DNA of 64,000 nucleotides. Source: Rhabdaerophilum sp. SD176 (GTDB taxonomy: Bacteria > Pseudomonadota > Alphaproteobacteria > Rhizobiales > Beijerinckiaceae). The notes below the pieces were generated by a model that saw nothing but the letters and a program-made list of their open reading frames with translations, had not been told where the DNA came from and made no database searches. Made by a program: the position numbers and the translations under genes. Of this stretch, positions 1 to 8,718 are shown one piece after another; the stretch's first letter is position 1, and every line of letters begins with the position of its first letter. Where the stretch lies: positions 62,001 through 126,000 of the forward strand of contig NZ_JARJNS010000006.1 of the NCBI RefSeq assembly GCF_030143245.1. Direction: 5' to 3'.

Positions 1-848
1 GCATGATTTCCCGCGCGAACCAGACATTGATCGCCCTGCAGGGCATCGATGCCCTGATGGCGCTCGAAGCGGACACCATCCCCGGCGAGGTCAAGACAGC
101 CCGCCGGATCAAACAAGGAGCGATCGTGTTTGATCGCGTGACGTTCGGCTATCCCGGCTCCGCAAGGCCTGCCCTTGATGACGTCAGCTTCCGGATACAG
201 CCCGGAGAAAGGGTTGGTATTGTCGGGAAGATCGGCTCGGGGAAAACCACGATCGGTCGCCTGCTTGTCAATCTTTATAACCCGGATTCCGGACGAATCC
301 TGCTGGATGGCGCCGACCAGCGCCAGTTCGACCCCATGGAATTGCGGCGGGATATTGGGTTCGTCATGCAGGATTCCGATCTCTTCATGGGCACGATGCG
401 GCGGAACATCGCCCTCGGGCGGCCGGACGCCACCGATGAAGAGATCATCGCCGCGGCGCGCCTCGCCGGTATTGACAGTTTTGTGGCCCAGAATCCCGAG
501 GGCTACGACATGCGCATCGCCGAAGGCGGGTGGTCGCTGTCAGGCGGACAGCGCCAGTCCGTCGCGCTGGCACGCGTCCTGTTGCGGCGCCGGCGAATCC
601 TCTTCCTCGATGAACCGACCAGCGCGCTTGATGTCCGCAGCGAAGCGGAATTCTGCGCCCGGCTCGACGCCGTGCTCGGCCGCGACACGACATTCATTGT
701 CTGTACCCACCGCGTCTCACTCCTCGCCTTCGTCGAGAGACTGCTGGTCTTCGAGCATGGACGCCTTGTCGCTGATGGCCCTCGCGACGCGATCCTTGCC
801 GGGCTGAACAAGCGCTCGGTGGTCACGCGTGGTGCAGCCGATGCATAA
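1..848 (+). CDS. Type I secretion ABC transporter ATPase (C-terminal part, cut by window edge)
   Basis: This is the ATPase of a type I secretion exporter (HlyB/LapB/PrtD class), which sits in the inner membrane and drives one-step export of a large protein. Visible are Walker A (GKIGSGKTT, near residue 76), the ABC signature LSGGQRQ (near 178), Walker B ILFLDEP and the H-loop His in CTHR. Family members are about 560-720 residues with six membrane helices before the ATPase. Only the end of the transmembrane region remains, so the gene continues beyond the left edge and the ATG at position 3 is unlikely to be the true start. The membrane fusion gene overlaps its 3' end. With that partner and the LapG-type protease downstream, an adhesin exporter of the LapB type is the likeliest reading. 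The secreted substrate is not in the window. Confidence 0.9.
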   Translation, partial: MISRANQTLIALQGIDALMALEADTIPGEVKTARRIKQGAIVFDRVTFGYPGSARPALDDVSFRIQPGERVGIVGKIGSGKTTIGRLLVNLYNPDSGRILLDGADQRQFDPMELRRDIGFVMQDSDLFMGTMRRNIALGRPDATDEEIIAAARLAGIDSFVAQNPEGYDMRIAEGGWSLSGGQRQSVALARVLLRRRRILFLDEPTSALDVRSEAEFCARLDAVLGRDTTFIVCTHRVSLLAFVERLLVFEHGRLVADGPRDAILAGLNKRSVVTRGAADA

Positions 849-2157
849 GGATGACTTTGCCTTTGCCAATGATATCCGGGCGGCCGCCGATCTCCGGACT
901 CCGCGCACCTATGTCCTGCTCGTCCGGGTCACTGCCGCGCTGATCCTGTCGGCCGTGATCTGGGCATCGCTGGCCGTGCTCGATGAAGTGACCCGCGGCG
1001 AGGGACGCGTCATCCCGTCCCGCCAGGTCCAGGTCGTCCAGCCGCTTGAGGGCGGGTTGGTTGAGAACATCCATGTCGCCGAAGGTGCGATCGTCCAGAA
1101 AGGCGATGTGCTCATGCGCATCGACGATACGAATTTTGCCGCCCAGCTGGGCGAGATCCGTGAACGGCGCCTCGCATTGGCGAGCCGCGTCGCGCGCCTG
1201 ACTGCCGAATCCACCGGCCAGAGCCAGATCGGCTTCCCGCCCTCGCTCCTGAAGGAGGCTGGCCGGGCGACAGAGGCAGAACGGCTTGTTTTCGAAGCGC
1301 GGCAGCGCAAGCTGACCCAGGATATCGAGGTGATCGTGCAGCAGGTCGGGCAGAGGCGAGCCGAACTTGGCGAGCTGCAGGCGCAGGAACGGCGTCTTGC
1401 ACAGGCCGTCGACCTTCTCTCGAAAGAGACGGCGATTACCCGCCGGCTCTTCCAGCAGCGCGTCGTGCCGGAAATCGAGATGCTGCGTCTCGATCGCCAG
1501 GCTGCGGAAATGCAGGGCCAACTCGATGTGGTGAAGGCTTCCCTGGCCAAGGCCGAGGTTGCCATTCTCGAGGCAGAGGCACGGCGCGACAGCGTCACCT
1601 CGACCTTCCGCGCGGCGTCGGAGGAAGAGCTCGCCAAGGTCCAGGCCGATCTTGCTGTTGTGGAGGAAACCATCCGGGCCGCACAGGATCGCGTCCGACG
1701 GACCGATCTCCGGGCCCCGGTGCACGGGATCGTCAACAAGATCAGCGTCACCACGATCGGCGCCGTGGTCCAGCCCGGCCAGGCCGTGATGGATATCGTT
1801 CCGCTGGAGGACAACCTGCTGATCGAGGCGAATGTCCGACCGGCCGATATTGCCTTCATCCGCCCCGGGCAGGATGCCGTAGTGAAGATCTCTGCCTATG
1901 ATCCGACGGTCTACGGCTCGCTACAGGGCAAGGTCGAACGGATCAGCGCCAATACGATTACGAATGATCAGAAGGAGGTATATTACCGCGTCGTGATCCG
2001 AACTGTCCGGAGCCATCTTGGCCCGGATGCCGCGCAACTGCCCATCATTCCGGGCATGGTAGGCAGCGTCGAGATCCTGACCGGGCGCAAATCGGTCCTC
2101 GAATATGTGCTCCGGCCGATCCGCAAGGTCTTTGATGAGGCATTGCGTGAGCGCTAA
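841..2157 (+). CDS. HlyD-family membrane fusion protein of type I secretion (LapC-like)
   Basis: This periplasmic adaptor links the inner-membrane ABC exporter to a TolC-like outer-membrane channel. One membrane helix lies near residues 28-48. It is followed by a lipoyl-like half (ending VEGAIVQKGDVLMRID-type residues), a long Glu/Arg/Ala-rich coiled-coil hairpin over roughly residues 100-290, and the returning lipoyl/beta-barrel half with RAPVHGIVNKI and the C-terminal HlyD barrel. Its length of about 438 residues is normal for the family. The ATG at 841 lies in the last codons of the ABC gene; a GTG at 829 is an alternative start. The overlap implies translational coupling. The outer-membrane partner is not in the window. 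Confidence 0.92.
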   Translation: MHKDDFAFANDIRAAADLRTPRTYVLLVRVTAALILSAVIWASLAVLDEVTRGEGRVIPSRQVQVVQPLEGGLVENIHVAEGAIVQKGDVLMRIDDTNFAAQLGEIRERRLALASRVARLTAESTGQSQIGFPPSLLKEAGRATEAERLVFEARQRKLTQDIEVIVQQVGQRRAELGELQAQERRLAQAVDLLSKETAITRRLFQQRVVPEIEMLRLDRQAAEMQGQLDVVKASLAKAEVAILEAEARRDSVTSTFRAASEEELAKVQADLAVVEETIRAAQDRVRRTDLRAPVHGIVNKISVTTIGAVVQPGQAVMDIVPLEDNLLIEANVRPADIAFIRPGQDAVVKISAYDPTVYGSLQGKVERISANTITNDQKEVYYRVVIRTVRSHLGPDAAQLPIIPGMVGSVEILTGRKSVLEYVLRPIRKVFDEALRER

Positions 2158-2346
2158 TTGATAAAAATGGATCGAATTCCTTGGCTGGTGCGAAAGCACG
2201 CCACCGGTTTCGTCCGCTTCCGAAGCGCGATTTAACCAAAAACCGACGCAGGCCACGCATCCTCAACTGGCGCAGGGTTGAAGACCTGAACAATCAGGCC
2301 GGACCTCCGGGTTCGCTTCCCTTCGCCAACAGGTGTGGGGTTGCGT

Positions 2347-3321
2347 ATGTCGAGTTACGGGTTGCACTGGCGCTGGCCCATTGTCAGCTTTGTTGCCGGG
2401 TTTTTCCCGATCCTCGCCCTGCTTTCGCCGGTCATGGCACAGAATGCCGTGGTGGCCCGTCGTCCGGCGGCCGTGTTGACCGTGGCGCCCAGACTTGATG
2501 ACGGACCGAAATTCTTCACGATCCGGCAATTGGTTGACCGGCAGGAAGGCAAGCCGCAAAGGAATGAGCGCGAGGCACAGTCCTGGCCGCTTCGCCTGTC
2601 GACCCTCGACCCGGACAGTCCTGCGGCCTTGGCTGCCGAGTCGCCCTACCTGGGTTCTGGCTACCAGTTGTTCCCTTCCTTCCACGCGAAGGTTGCCCTG
2701 AACTGGCGCCGGATCCAGGCGGACTGGATCCGCGAAAGGGCGATCCTTGAACAATGCGAGCGCAACCCGGCCCGCTGCCCGCAAGGCGGCAGCGCCTTCC
2801 TTTCGATGACGCGGCAGGCCCGCCCGCTGGACAGGGATGCGCAGATTTCCCTCATCAATGCCCGGGTCAACGCGTCGGTTCGCTATCAGAGCGACGTGGC
2901 CCGGCATTCCGAAGCGGATGTCTGGTCGAGCCCGCTCAAGACGCTGGCGCAAGCAGGGGATTGCGAAGACTACGCAATCGCAAAATTCTACCTGCTCAAG
3001 GAAGTTGGCATTGCCGAGGATGACATGCGGATCGTCCTTCTGCGCGACCACAAGGCCCGCGATGACCATGCCGTCCTCGCAGTGAGGGGCCGGTTTGCCT
3101 GGCACTTGCTCGATAATCGCTATGACACGTTGGACAGCGATGCAAATACGCCGCATTACCGCCCGGTAATCGCGTTGAACAGCCTGCGTCAGGACCTGTT
3201 TGCCGCCCCGTTTGTCCAGACTGACGATCCCGAAGCGCAGACCAGCGCCCGGTTTCAGCCGGCCCATCCAGGTGGTGCAGAAGTGCTGATGTCGGAGCTG
3301 TCGCTTCGCGGCACGCGATGA
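2347..3321 (+). CDS. lapG: LapG-like periplasmic cysteine protease (BTLCP family)
   Basis: This is a bacterial transglutaminase-like cysteine proteinase. In Pseudomonas, LapG cuts the N-terminal retention module of the adhesin LapA and is held inactive by the c-di-GMP receptor LapD. The N-terminus has a hydrophobic signal segment (about residues 10-31, ending MAQ). The papain-like triad is visible: Cys206 in AGDCEDYAI, His241 in DDHAVLAV and Asp256 in LLDNRYD. The predicted product is about 324 residues, longer than Pseudomonas LapG because of an N-terminal extension of about 60 residues. ATG 2347 is preferred over the upstream GTG 2335. It lies 189 bp after the exporter gene on the same strand. 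No LapD homologue is present in the window, so regulation cannot be read here. Confidence 0.85.
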   Translation: MSSYGLHWRWPIVSFVAGFFPILALLSPVMAQNAVVARRPAAVLTVAPRLDDGPKFFTIRQLVDRQEGKPQRNEREAQSWPLRLSTLDPDSPAALAAESPYLGSGYQLFPSFHAKVALNWRRIQADWIRERAILEQCERNPARCPQGGSAFLSMTRQARPLDRDAQISLINARVNASVRYQSDVARHSEADVWSSPLKTLAQAGDCEDYAIAKFYLLKEVGIAEDDMRIVLLRDHKARDDHAVLAVRGRFAWHLLDNRYDTLDSDANTPHYRPVIALNSLRQDLFAAPFVQTDDPEAQTSARFQPAHPGGAEVLMSELSLRGTR

Positions 3322-3323
3322 GG

Positions 3324-4823
3324 TCAGGCAGCCCGAAGCGGCGGAAGGGCGATGGCGAGGAGATCCGCCGTCAACCCCGGCCCGAGCCGGCGCCCCGCTT
3401 CGGCGTGACGAAAGACCCCGGCCGCTGCCGCCTCGAAGGGTGGCAACCCGGCGCTTAGATGCGCCGCGATGATGCCGGCCAAAACGTCACCTGAGCCGGC
3501 GGTCGCGAGTTCGGCGCCGCCTGTGGTGTTAATCGCCGCGCGACCATCCGGTGCCGCGATGACCGTATCCGGACCCTTGTGCACGACGACGCATCCGCTC
3601 CTGCGCGCTGCGGCGCGCGTGGTCTCGACCTTAGAGCCGGTGATATCCGGCCCAAAAAGGCGGATGAACTCCCCCGCATGCGGCGTCAGGACGGCCCCTG
3701 CCCGGTTGCGGGCAGCCAACCATTCGGGCAGGCCACCGAGGGCGCTGATCGCATCCGCGTCGATTACAGCCGGCAAGCCGGCTTCGAGCAGGATAGCCAG
3801 CTTGCGTTTTGTCTCCGGCCCGATGCCAGCGGCAGGCCCGATCAGCGCGGCAGAAAACCGGGATTTCGTCAGGAGGGCCCGGAGGTCGTTGTCCTCGGCA
3901 TCCCTCTGCTCGATCTCTGCCAGCATGATGGCCGAGAGATGGGCAGCATGAACGCGCAAGGCTGCGGCGTTGCCCGCCACGGTCACAAGACCAGCGCCGG
4001 CATGGAGCGCGGCGAGCGCCGCAAGGCGCGCCGCACCGGTACGAAATTCCGGGCCGCTGATCGCGAGGATATGCCCCTTGCGGAACTTGTGGACCTCCGG
4101 CCCGGGCTCCGGCACGGCCGAGCGCCAGAGCCATGGCCCGTTCAGCCACAGCTGTAGGTCGGCCGGATCGACCGGCATATCCACGGCCTCGAGGCCGATC
4201 TGGGCAAGGATCAACGTTCCACAGAGGTGACGCCCCGGCTGCAGCCAGTGCCCGGCTTTGGTCCGAAAAAAGGTAACCGTTCGGTCGGCTGGCAGAACTG
4301 GGCCTGTGGCCAGTCCTGTATCGCCGGACAGGCCGCTGGGCACGTCGACGGCCACGATGAAGGCCCCCGATTTCGAGGTGCGTGCGATGGCTGCGGCTGC
4401 TTCTCCTTCGATGGCACGCGTAAGTCCGGCTCCATAGAGTGCATCAATCACGATCATCCCCGCATGCGGCCGGAAATCTGCCAAGGGGTGCGCGGTGCAT
4501 CTGGCGCGAGCCGCCATTTCGGCAGCAGGCGAGCCCGATTTCGGCGGATGATCGGTGAAAACCGAGACATCCAACCCCTCGGCCGCCAGACACCGAGCCG
4601 CGACATAGCCATCGCCACCGTTATTGCCAGGCCCGCAAAGCACGGCCACGGGGGCGCGGAAGGGAACTGCATCAGCGACGGCACGACCAGCCCTTTCCAT
4701 GAGGTTCAGAACCGGCACGCCCCGGCGGACGGCATTCGCATCCGCAAGGGCCATGGCTGCATTGGAGAGCAATTCAGGTGGGAAAAGACGCAGGTCACGC
4801 AAAGCCATCTCAGCGCCCTGCAT
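3324..4823 (-). CDS. nnr: Bifunctional NAD(P)H-hydrate epimerase / ADP-dependent dehydratase
   Basis: This enzyme repairs damaged NADHX and NADPHX. The N-terminal YjeF_N domain (about residues 1-215) epimerises the hydrates; the phosphate-binding motif CGPGNNGGDGYVAARCL is clear. The C-terminal ribokinase-fold domain (about 225-499) is the ADP-dependent dehydratase, with GSGDVLAGIIAAHLSAG near the end. A length of 499 residues is typical of the fused bacterial form. It is co-directional with the TetR gene: the start used overlaps that gene's stop by 14 bases, while an internal ATG at 4808 would leave almost no overlap. It is a cytosolic housekeeping enzyme, and its position behind a TetR gene may be coincidental. 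Confidence 0.93.
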   Translation of the reverse strand: MQGAEMALRDLRLFPPELLSNAAMALADANAVRRGVPVLNLMERAGRAVADAVPFRAPVAVLCGPGNNGGDGYVAARCLAAEGLDVSVFTDHPPKSGSPAAEMAARARCTAHPLADFRPHAGMIVIDALYGAGLTRAIEGEAAAAIARTSKSGAFIVAVDVPSGLSGDTGLATGPVLPADRTVTFFRTKAGHWLQPGRHLCGTLILAQIGLEAVDMPVDPADLQLWLNGPWLWRSAVPEPGPEVHKFRKGHILAISGPEFRTGAARLAALAALHAGAGLVTVAGNAAALRVHAAHLSAIMLAEIEQRDAEDNDLRALLTKSRFSAALIGPAAGIGPETKRKLAILLEAGLPAVIDADAISALGGLPEWLAARNRAGAVLTPHAGEFIRLFGPDITGSKVETTRAAARRSGCVVVHKGPDTVIAAPDGRAAINTTGGAELATAGSGDVLAGIIAAHLSAGLPPFEAAAAGVFRHAEAGRRLGPGLTADLLAIALPPLRAA

Positions 4824-5475
4824 CGGGAACGAGCAGCCCTTCCGTAATCAGATCGAGATGGGCGGCCAGGAAACGTTCCGGCGGGATCGGCGCCTCGTGC
4901 ATGAACGTCATTTGCCAGATTGCGCTCATGATGGCCGGGGCCATGATCACCAGTGGCAGGTCGGCGGCGGCTCCTTCGCGAATCTCGCCGCGCGCCCGGC
5001 CGCGCGCGACGATCCGTTCAAGCAATTCACGGCCGCGCAGCACGGTCTCGCGGTAGTAGAGTGCGGTCAGGCCCGGGAAGGTGCTCCCCTCGCCGATCAT
5101 GATCCGCAGGATGGTGTGCAGGTCACTCTGGACCAGACGCTCGTGGAGGACGGGGATGACCAACCGCAGCAAGTCACGCGTCGGGCCGGGGAAGCCATCA
5201 ACAAACCCCGCAACCTCGAGGATCGCGGGCCCCACCCTTTCGCGGACAGCCGCCATGAACAGCGATTCCTTGTCCTCGAAGTAGAGATAGATTGTGCCCT
5301 TCGCGATACCGGCACGACGCGCGACATCCTCGAGCCGCGTGCCGGCAAAGCCGCGCAAGGCGAATTCCTGCATACCCGCCGCGATGATCTCGGCGGGCCG
5401 TGCCTCCTTCCGCCGACGCCGGCGCGGAGCTTCCGGTCGCTCGTCGGTCGACACTATAACTGACTTTTTGGTCAT
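4810..5475 (-). CDS. TetR/AcrR-family transcriptional repressor
   Basis: This is a one-component repressor. The helix-turn-helix lies at about residues 28-70 (EFALRGFAGTRLEDVARRAGIAKGTIYLYFEDKESLF), after a basic Arg-rich N-terminus (PRRRRRKEARP). The rest is the helical TetR ligand and dimerisation domain. ATG 5475 is preceded by AAGGA at a good distance and is favoured over ATG 5487. It is transcribed divergently from the devBCA-like exporter. Two palindromes of the form TGACT-N4-AGTCA lie at its own start codon and just before the exporter gene, so it probably represses both units and is released by a substrate of the pump. The ligand is unknown. Confidence 0.9.
   Translation of the reverse strand: MTKKSVIVSTDERPEAPRRRRRKEARPAEIIAAGMQEFALRGFAGTRLEDVARRAGIAKGTIYLYFEDKESLFMAAVRERVGPAILEVAGFVDGFPGPTRDLLRLVIPVLHERLVQSDLHTILRIMIGEGSTFPGLTALYYRETVLRGRELLERIVARGRARGEIREGAAADLPLVIMAPAIMSAIWQMTFMHEAPIPPERFLAAHLDLITEGLLVPDAGR
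5461..5474. promoter_or_regulatory. Candidate TetR operator 1
   Basis: TGACTTTTTGGTCA is a near-perfect inverted repeat (TGACY-N4-RGTCA). It overlaps codons 1-5 of the divergent TetR gene and matches the second copy at 5510. Binding here would block autogenous expression. This is inferred from sequence only. Confidence 0.55.
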
Positions 5476-5509
5476 TAATCCTTGCATTCCCCGCCGGGCG
5501 AGTTACAAA

Positions 5510-5523
5510 TGACTTTGTAGTCA
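5510..5523. promoter_or_regulatory. Candidate TetR operator 2
   Basis: TGACTTTGTAGTCA is a perfect TGACT-N4-AGTCA inverted repeat, 30 bp before the exporter start codon and 49 bp from the first copy. It is likely the operator of the devBCA-like operon. Confidence 0.6.
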
Positions 5524-5552
5524 GCAACAATCGAAACACCAAGGATTATCGC

Positions 5553-6785
5553 ATGGCTTCGGGCGAGGACCCTGCCGATACCGCCAGGCCACCAGCTGGC
5601 CTGCCTCTGGTGGTTGTCGAACGCCAGCTTCCGGCTCCGGTCAAAAAAAGCCGTCTGCGACCGGTGTTGCGGGCGCTGCCCGCTGTTCCGCTGGTCATGG
5701 GCCTGCTGATGACAGGCGGGGTGATCGGCCTTTATTTCCAGCCTCCGGGCGTCCGGAAAATCATGTCGTGGTTGCAGCTTGCACCGGGCGGCGGCACGTC
5801 GAACCCGATCGCCGTGCCCGCGCCCAGCGCGCCGGCCGATACGGCGAAGGCGTTGCCGCGCGCGGTGATCGGGCTGGGCAAACTCCTGCCGGAAGGAGAG
5901 GTTGTCACGGTGGCTCCGCCCTACGGCGCCGGCGATGCGCGGATCAGCCGGATGCTCGTCAGCGAGGGCGAAAGGGTGGCTGCCGGCACGCTGCTCGGGG
6001 TACTCGACAACGAAAGACAGCTTCTGTCGGCGCTGGAGACGGCAAAGGCAAACCTTGCCTCGAAGGAAGCGGTGCTGGCGCAGGTGCGCAATGCCACGGC
6101 AGCCGGCCGGGCCGAAGCAGAGGCCGCGCTCGCCCGCGCCGAAACGGTGGCACAGAATGCTGTCCGCGAGTTCGAACGGGTCGAGGAACTGAAGCGTCGA
6201 GGCTTTGCCTCGGATCAGAGCCACGATCAGCGCCGGAGCCAGATGGAAGAGGCCCAGCGGGATGTGGAGCGGAACCGCGCCTCGCTGACCCGCTATGGCC
6301 AGGGCGAACTCGACCGTCAGCCGGATATCGTGGTCGCGGCGCGGAATGTCGATCTCGCCAAGGCGGATCTCGAGCGCGCGGCGGCTGACCTCGAGCGCGC
6401 CTATATCCGGGCACCGCTGGCAGCGACGGTTCTCTCGATCACCGCACGGCCGGGCGAAAAGCCGGGGACTGGCGGCATCCTCAATCTCGGCGATATCGAC
6501 CACATGAAGGCGGAGATCGAGATCTACCAGACCGAAATCTCCCGGGTCGCGCTCGATGCGCGGGTCGAGATTCAGGCCGAGGCGCTGCCGGAGGCGCTGA
6601 GCGGCCGGGTTGTGCGGATCGGGTTGGAGGTCGGGCGGCAGACGATTACCGACCCCTCACCGGCCGCGAATACGGATGCGCGCGTCATCAAAGTCACGGT
6701 CCGGCTTGATCCGGCCTCGAACGTCATCGCGCGCGGCTTTACCAACCTGCCGGTGCGCGCGCGCATTTTGCCGACCGGCCCATGA
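5553..6785 (+). CDS. devB: DevB-like HlyD-family membrane fusion protein of an ABC exporter
   Basis: This is the periplasmic adaptor of a MacB/DevBCA-type exporter. It has one membrane helix (about residues 46-66, LPAVPLVMGLLMTGGVIGLYF region). It continues with a first lipoyl half carrying VSEGERVAAGTLLGVLDNERQ, a long Ala/Glu-rich coiled coil (about 160-280), and a second half with IRAPLAATVLSITARPGEKPGTGGIL. In cyanobacteria DevBCA exports heterocyst glycolipids through TolC; the substrate here is unknown. AAGGA precedes the ATG. The stop overlaps the permease start by 4 bases (ATGA), so the three exporter genes form one operon opposite the TetR gene. Confidence 0.88.
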   Translation: MASGEDPADTARPPAGLPLVVVERQLPAPVKKSRLRPVLRALPAVPLVMGLLMTGGVIGLYFQPPGVRKIMSWLQLAPGGGTSNPIAVPAPSAPADTAKALPRAVIGLGKLLPEGEVVTVAPPYGAGDARISRMLVSEGERVAAGTLLGVLDNERQLLSALETAKANLASKEAVLAQVRNATAAGRAEAEAALARAETVAQNAVREFERVEELKRRGFASDQSHDQRRSQMEEAQRDVERNRASLTRYGQGELDRQPDIVVAARNVDLAKADLERAAADLERAYIRAPLAATVLSITARPGEKPGTGGILNLGDIDHMKAEIEIYQTEISRVALDARVEIQAEALPEALSGRVVRIGLEVGRQTITDPSPAANTDARVIKVTVRLDPASNVIARGFTNLPVRARILPTGP

Positions 6786-7957
6786 CCGGGCTGCTTGAAA
6801 AGCTGCTCGGTCGGCTGCCGATCGGCTGGCTGCAACTCAGCCACAGCAAGGGGCGGCTCGCGGCCGCGATTGCCGGGGTTGCCTTTGCCAATATCCTGAT
6901 CCTGATGCAGCTTGGCTTTCTCGGGGCGCTCGTCGGTAGCATCGCGGTTCCCTATCGCCAGTTCGAGGCCGACCTCATCATCTCGTCCTCCGACATGAAT
7001 ACGCTTGCGGATGGATCGCCCCTCCCCCGGCAACGCATGTATCAGGCGCTTGCTGTCCAAGGCGTACGGAGCGCGACGCCCGTCTATCTCGCCAAACTGG
7101 ACTGGAAGAGGCCGGATGGCTCGGTGCGGACGCTCGACCTTTTCGGGATCGACCCGGCCGTCACAACCTTCCGCAACCCGCGGATTGCCGCCCGCCTGCC
7201 TGAACTCGCCCTGTCCGATGTGGCGCTGATCGATTCCAGAACCCGCAACGTGCCGCCCGAGATGTTTTCCGCGATCGGCAGGGGCGAGCAATACCGTTTC
7301 GAGGCCAAGGGCCGGACGATCTCCGTGGTGGACACATTCGTCATGGGCGGTGGGTTTAGTGCAGACGGGTACCTCGTCGTGTCGGACCAGACCTTCCTCA
7401 AGCTGTTTCCGCAACGTGCGCCGGGCGCGCCCAACTTCATCTTCGTCACGCTGGAGCCGGGCGCTTCCCCGCAGCAGGTCCTCGCCGCCCTGCGCGCGGT
7501 TTTGCCGCCGGATGACAGCAAGGTCCGTCCCGTGGCGGAGGCCGTGGCTGCGGACCAGCGTTTCCAGACGACCCAGCGGCCCATTGGCATTATCTTCGGC
7601 TTCGGCATTGTGATTGGCGTGCTGGTCGGCATTATCATCGTCTATCAGGTGCTCTCGACCGATGTCGCCGACCACCTTCGGGAATATGCGACCTTCAAGG
7701 CCATCGGATTTCCGCAGCGATTCTTCCTCGGCATCGTATTCGAGGAAGCCCTGATCCTCGCGCTGCTCGGCTTCGTGCCTGGCCTGCTGATCGCACTCGG
7801 CCTCTACACGCTGGTTGCCGGCGCGACCGGCCTGCCTCTGGCCATGACAGTGGAGCGTGCGGTCACAGTCCTCGGCGGCACGCTGGTCATGTGTACGCTG
7901 TCCGGCGCCATTGCGACGCGCAAGCTCGCGCGGGCCAACCCGGCGGATCTGTTCTGA
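6782..7957 (+). CDS. devC: DevC-like ABC exporter permease (FtsX/MacB fold)
   Basis: This is the membrane subunit of the exporter. A first helix (about residues 24-48, AAAIAGVAFANILILMQLGFLGALV) is followed by a periplasmic domain of about 200 residues. Three C-terminal helices follow: IIFGFGIVIGVLVGIIIVY, the segment around EEALILALLGFVPGLLIALGLY, and the last around ERAVTVLGGTLVMCTLSG. The LSHSKGRL motif before the first helix is characteristic of DevC proteins. The length of 391 residues is typical. Its stop overlaps the start of the ATPase gene by one base. Together with its neighbours it would form a DevBCA complex. Confidence 0.88.
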   Translation: MTGLLEKLLGRLPIGWLQLSHSKGRLAAAIAGVAFANILILMQLGFLGALVGSIAVPYRQFEADLIISSSDMNTLADGSPLPRQRMYQALAVQGVRSATPVYLAKLDWKRPDGSVRTLDLFGIDPAVTTFRNPRIAARLPELALSDVALIDSRTRNVPPEMFSAIGRGEQYRFEAKGRTISVVDTFVMGGGFSADGYLVVSDQTFLKLFPQRAPGAPNFIFVTLEPGASPQQVLAALRAVLPPDDSKVRPVAEAVAADQRFQTTQRPIGIIFGFGIVIGVLVGIIIVYQVLSTDVADHLREYATFKAIGFPQRFFLGIVFEEALILALLGFVPGLLIALGLYTLVAGATGLPLAMTVERAVTVLGGTLVMCTLSGAIATRKLARANPADLF

Positions 7958-8670
7958 TGGCGAGCCCCCGCTTGGACAGGCCCCATTCCATTGTCGCAAA
8001 GGGCCTTGCGCATTGGTTCGGCGAGGGGGAAGCGCGCAAGCAGGCGCTGTTCGACATCGACCTCGAGATCGAGGCCGGCAGGCTCAACGTTCTGGTCGGC
8101 GCTTCCGGATCCGGCAAGACGACGCTGCTGACATTGATGGGCTGCCTTCGCCGCGTGCAATCGGGCAGCATCCGGCTGCTGGGCCAGGAACTGGCCGAAG
8201 CGGATGAAGCAACCCTTGTTGCCACACGGCGTCGGCTTGGCTTCATCTTCCAGGCGCATAACCTGCACGAGAGCCTCACGGCGATGCAGAATGTGCGGAT
8301 GGGGCTGGAAGTGCACGGGCCAGGGGCGATGCGACACTGGCAGACGGCCTGCAGGCATATCCTGACCCTGCTCGGGCTGCAGGACAGGCTCAACTACCTT
8401 CCCGGCAATCTCTCTGGCGGCCAGAAACAACGCGTGGCAATTGCCCGCGCGCTGGTCGGCAACCCCGACATCATCTTTGCCGACGAGCCGACCGCTGCCC
8501 TCGACAAGGACAGCGCGCTCAATGCCGTGAACCTGCTCAAACGACTGGGCGAGGAACAGGGGACCACGATCGTGATGGTCACCCATGACTCGAAGATCCT
8601 CGACCTCGCCGACCGGATCATCACCATCGATGAAGGCCGGATCGTCGATGGCGGCCGGATGACGGGATGA
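7957..8670 (+). CDS. devA: DevA-like ABC exporter ATP-binding protein
   Basis: This 237-residue ATPase of the LolD/MacB/DevA group has Walker A GASGSGKTT, the signature LSGGQKQRVAIARAL, Walker B IIFADEPTAALDKDS and the switch His in MVTHDSK. The start ATG at 7957 overlaps the preceding TGA (TGATG), which indicates translational coupling. It energises the DevB/DevC-like exporter. The gene ends 48 bp before the convergent tupA stop. Confidence 0.92.
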   Translation: MASPRLDRPHSIVAKGLAHWFGEGEARKQALFDIDLEIEAGRLNVLVGASGSGKTTLLTLMGCLRRVQSGSIRLLGQELAEADEATLVATRRRLGFIFQAHNLHESLTAMQNVRMGLEVHGPGAMRHWQTACRHILTLLGLQDRLNYLPGNLSGGQKQRVAIARALVGNPDIIFADEPTAALDKDSALNAVNLLKRLGEEQGTTIVMVTHDSKILDLADRIITIDEGRIVDGGRMTG

Positions 8671-8718
8671 CCGGCGGGGAATGCCGCCAGGCCAGCCCGC
8701 TTCTAGCCGCCCAAGGAC

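Noticed and set aside
2158-2346. Possible small gene between the type I secretion adaptor and the LapG gene.
   Set aside because: The frame runs into the LapG gene with no motif, signal or good start; I treat it as a leader region.
8671-8718. Short GGCGG/CCGCC stem between the devA and tupA stops as a terminator.
   Set aside because: A five-bp stem without a T-run is too weak to claim.
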